Source: Spongiibacter tropicus DSM 19543 (lineage in GTDB: Bacteria; Pseudomonadota; Gammaproteobacteria; Pseudomonadales; Spongiibacteraceae). Taken from it: 64,000 bases of DNA. The DNA lies in contig NZ_ATUS01000002.1 in NCBI RefSeq assembly GCF_000420325.1, forward strand, positions 278,573 through 342,572, written 5' to 3'. This document shows positions 62,753-64,000 of the stretch, piece after piece (the stretch's first letter is position 1; the number at the start of each line of letters is the position of its first letter). Position numbers and translations under genes: made by a program. A model generated the notes under the pieces. It was not told where the DNA came from and searched no databases. It saw only the letters and a program-made list of their open reading frames with translations.

Positions 62753-62790
62753 TGCTAACAGCCTGTTTATGAGGCCTGCGGCCTCATAAT
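62753..62790 (-). repeat. upstream core site and palindrome at array head
   Basis: A minus-strand GTTAGCA (62759-62753), the recombination point in front of cassette 1, is preceded by a perfect palindrome (TTATGAGGCC-TGC-GGCCTCATAA, 62768-62790). It may be the right half of an attC or attI whose other half has been lost near the IS insertion. The further 150 bases up to the IS hold no gene. Confidence 0.5.
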
Positions 62791-62946
62791 AAATATTATC
62801 GGGCGGCCGTCTATCACGCCCACCCATTTTAGCCCACTCTCTAACCTATTGTTTTTAAAACAATATTTCGAAATCAGGTTTCTTCGCGACGAATAACAGG
62901 GCCATTTCACTGGCAGGAAGGAGATATCGGGATATACTGTATATAC

Positions 62947-62971
62947 ATAAGGGGTATCCATTTAGCTCCAC
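62947..62971 (+). repeat. left terminal inverted repeat of the IS
   Basis: 25 bases from ATAAGGGG to GCTCCAC, the exact reverse complement of 63975-63999. Confidence 0.92.
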
Positions 62972-62978
62972 CTCTCAT

Positions 62979-63956
62979 TTATTCCTCCTTAGCCTTCCTC
63001 ACAACGACGTTCTCGTAAGTCACCGGTTCAGTTGCAACAGCCTGCTGCAACAATCGGTAAAACAACATCCCTCGCGATCTTGAAGAACGGCGATTAAATC
63101 GGAACACGAACTCATCAAGGTAAGCGTCAAGTTGTTCGGGCCGAACAGCCCCATGATGGGTGCCAAGTAGCCAGCGTTTAATCAGTGAAGCGACACGGTG
63201 TACGCCCGGCATTGAGGTATGTGCAGGCGTTTCCGAACCCAGCATGACTTTTCGATCATGCTGGTAACCGAGCTCATGTAGCTTCACATACATACCCGCG
63301 CCATCGGTGCGGACATGGCTGCCGGTTTCTATTGAGTTCTGGATAAAGGGCAGGACATTACCCTTCGTGTCATCATCAATGCGACGCAAGCGAATCCGAC
63401 CGAAGCCTTGGGGCTCCTTTATCTCCACCGCAAGAATGATAAGTACGCGCTGTGTATGGCTTTTCCGCTTGCTTCTATCCCCCGGCCGGCCATCAGTCAT
63501 ATCCAGATAGGTCTCATCGACCTCGACCAAACCGTGCAGTTTTTCTCTACCCGGCCTGATCATCGCCCGGCGATACCGATGCAGAATCATCCAGGCTGTC
63601 TGGTAGCTTCCCAAGCCTAATACCCGCTGCAAGCCAAGCGCGCTTACACCTTGCTTCTGATTGGTCAGATACCATGCTGCCGCCAGCCACACTCGGAGTG
63701 GTGTTCTCGTCTTGCTAAAAATCGTACCGGCAGTAACAGAGCTTTGATAACGACAGTGGCGACAAATCAATCGACCGCGATTCGCTCTATGCGGCTTCCC
63801 CGCCAGGGCACAGGATGGACACACGAAGCCTTCTGGCCAACGGAGTTTTTCGAGATAAGCAAGACAGGCATCCTCAGTGGAAAACCAGTCCAGGAATGCA
63901 TTCCAATTTTGGGGGTAGTCTTTGCCGGCAATCGGGGATAAAGTATGGATATCCAT
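62979..63956 (-). CDS. IS1595-family transposase (ISXO2-like)
   Basis: A 325-residue transposase with an N-terminal zinc ribbon C46-C49/C65-C68 (CPSC and CRHC) and a helix-turn-helix region (GVSALGLQRVLGLGSYQTAW). The ISXO2-like catalytic domain has VEVDETYLD (first Asp), VRTDGAGMY (second) and the late NRRSSRSRGMLFYRLLQQA. It is intact from its ATG and nearly fills the element, so it may be active. Confidence 0.93.
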   Translation of the reverse strand: MDIHTLSPIAGKDYPQNWNAFLDWFSTEDACLAYLEKLRWPEGFVCPSCALAGKPHRANRGRLICRHCRYQSSVTAGTIFSKTRTPLRVWLAAAWYLTNQKQGVSALGLQRVLGLGSYQTAWMILHRYRRAMIRPGREKLHGLVEVDETYLDMTDGRPGDRSKRKSHTQRVLIILAVEIKEPQGFGRIRLRRIDDDTKGNVLPFIQNSIETGSHVRTDGAGMYVKLHELGYQHDRKVMLGSETPAHTSMPGVHRVASLIKRWLLGTHHGAVRPEQLDAYLDEFVFRFNRRSSRSRGMLFYRLLQQAVATEPVTYENVVVRKAKEE

Positions 63957-63974
63957 CCAGTAGTTATACGCTAT

Positions 63975-63999
63975 GTGGAGCTAAATGGATACCCCTTAT
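63975..63999 (-). repeat. right terminal inverted repeat of the IS
   Basis: 25 bases complementary to the left repeat; one base remains before the window edge. Confidence 0.92.
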
Positions 64000-64000
64000 A

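Larger units (their letters stand above)
59120..62759 (-). mobile_element. integron gene-cassette array (six cassettes, no integrase in window)
   Basis: Six minus-strand genes are each followed within 1-21 bases by an attC-like site (72-107 bp for most). Each begins 15-46 bases after the previous site. Cassette by cassette, the 7-base core at the 5' boundary equals the reverse complement of the cassette's own 3' R'' core: GTTAGCA/TGCTAAC, GTTAGCT/AGCTAAC, GTTATGC/GCATAAC, GTTAAAT/ATTTAAC, GTCACAT/ATTTAAC (mutated) and GTTATGT/ACATAAC. That is the footprint of IntI insertion. The DNA is clearly AT-richer than its flanks. No intI gene lies in the window, so it is a CALIN or the distal end of a larger integron. 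Confidence 0.9.
62947..63999 (-). mobile_element. IS1595-family insertion sequence, complete
   Basis: About 1.05 kb bounded by 25-bp perfect inverted repeats (62947-62971 and 63975-63999; core GGGGTATCCATTTAGCTCCAC) around one full transposase gene. The target duplication expected for this family (8 bp) cannot be checked because the window ends at the right repeat. The element sits at the promoter-proximal end of the cassette array. Confidence 0.9.

Noticed and set aside
59120..62759. CRISPR array
   Set aside because: Repeats are unequal imperfect palindromes separated by whole genes, not short identical repeats with spacers.
62767..62961. 64-codon minus-strand frame between cassette 1 and the transposase
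   Set aside because: It runs through the IS terminal repeat and the palindrome, with no ribosome site or similarity.

Overview
The window looks like chromosomal DNA of a marine-type gammaproteobacterium with moderately high GC. The conserved block miaB-ybeZ-ybeY-ybeX-lnt-leuS-lptE-holA keeps the enterobacterial gene order. The paired outer-membrane receptors, CYP153 alkane hydroxylase, glucosylglycerol genes and FMN-type glutamate synthase point to the Cellvibrionales/Spongiibacteraceae-Halieaceae or Marinobacter neighbourhood. That placement is inference, since no rRNA or other phylogenetic marker was compared. No rRNA, tRNA or CRISPR array was seen.

Layout. 1-5.8 kb: end of an Ig-like surface protein, a small outer-membrane protein, cmoA-cmoB (tRNA wobble uridine modification), a DUF1631-like protein and an aspartate aminotransferase. 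5.8-17.4 kb: housekeeping block (DUF1820, miaB, ybeZ/phoH, ybeY, ybeX, lnt, leuS, lptE, holA), with an FMN-binding glutamate synthase-like gene inserted between ybeX and lnt. 17.4-30.5 kb: small PepSY protein, ELWxTDGT-type lipoprotein, hybrid histidine kinase with a convergent LuxR regulator, gdhA, a fatty-acid desaturase divergent from an AraC regulator, a GMC oxidoreductase, an SMR pump, rnk and a diguanylate cyclase. 30.5-36 kb: exported catalase-peroxidase behind a well-formed OxyR operator, a VOC protein and a DUF6351-like lipoprotein. 36-42.7 kb: alpha/beta hydrolase, TonB receptor, AraC regulator, ferredoxin and CYP153 P450, a likely alkane or terminal hydroxylation locus. 42.7-47 kb: transporters, including a guanidinium exporter under a guanidine-II (mini-ykkC) riboswitch, then hydrolases. 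47-51 kb: a phosphatase/glucosylglycerol-phosphate synthase fusion followed by a GH13_18 phosphorylase, a compatible-solute make-and-recycle pair. 51-59.1 kb: permease, DUF2236 protein, a frameshifted AhpD-like gene, a Fur-box TonB siderophore receptor with PepSY partner, and PaiB.

59.1-64 kb is the accessory part. Six AT-rich minus-strand gene cassettes, each of unknown or barely known function, are separated by attC-like recombination sites. In five of six cassettes the 7-base core at the 5' boundary is the exact reverse complement of the cassette's own 3' core, as IntI-mediated cassette insertion predicts. No integrase gene is in the window. The promoter-proximal end of the array is occupied by a complete IS1595-family insertion sequence with 25-bp perfect terminal inverted repeats. 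The array is therefore either an integrase-less attC cluster (CALIN) or the distal part of an integron whose intI lies beyond position 64000. It is the best candidate for undescribed biology here.
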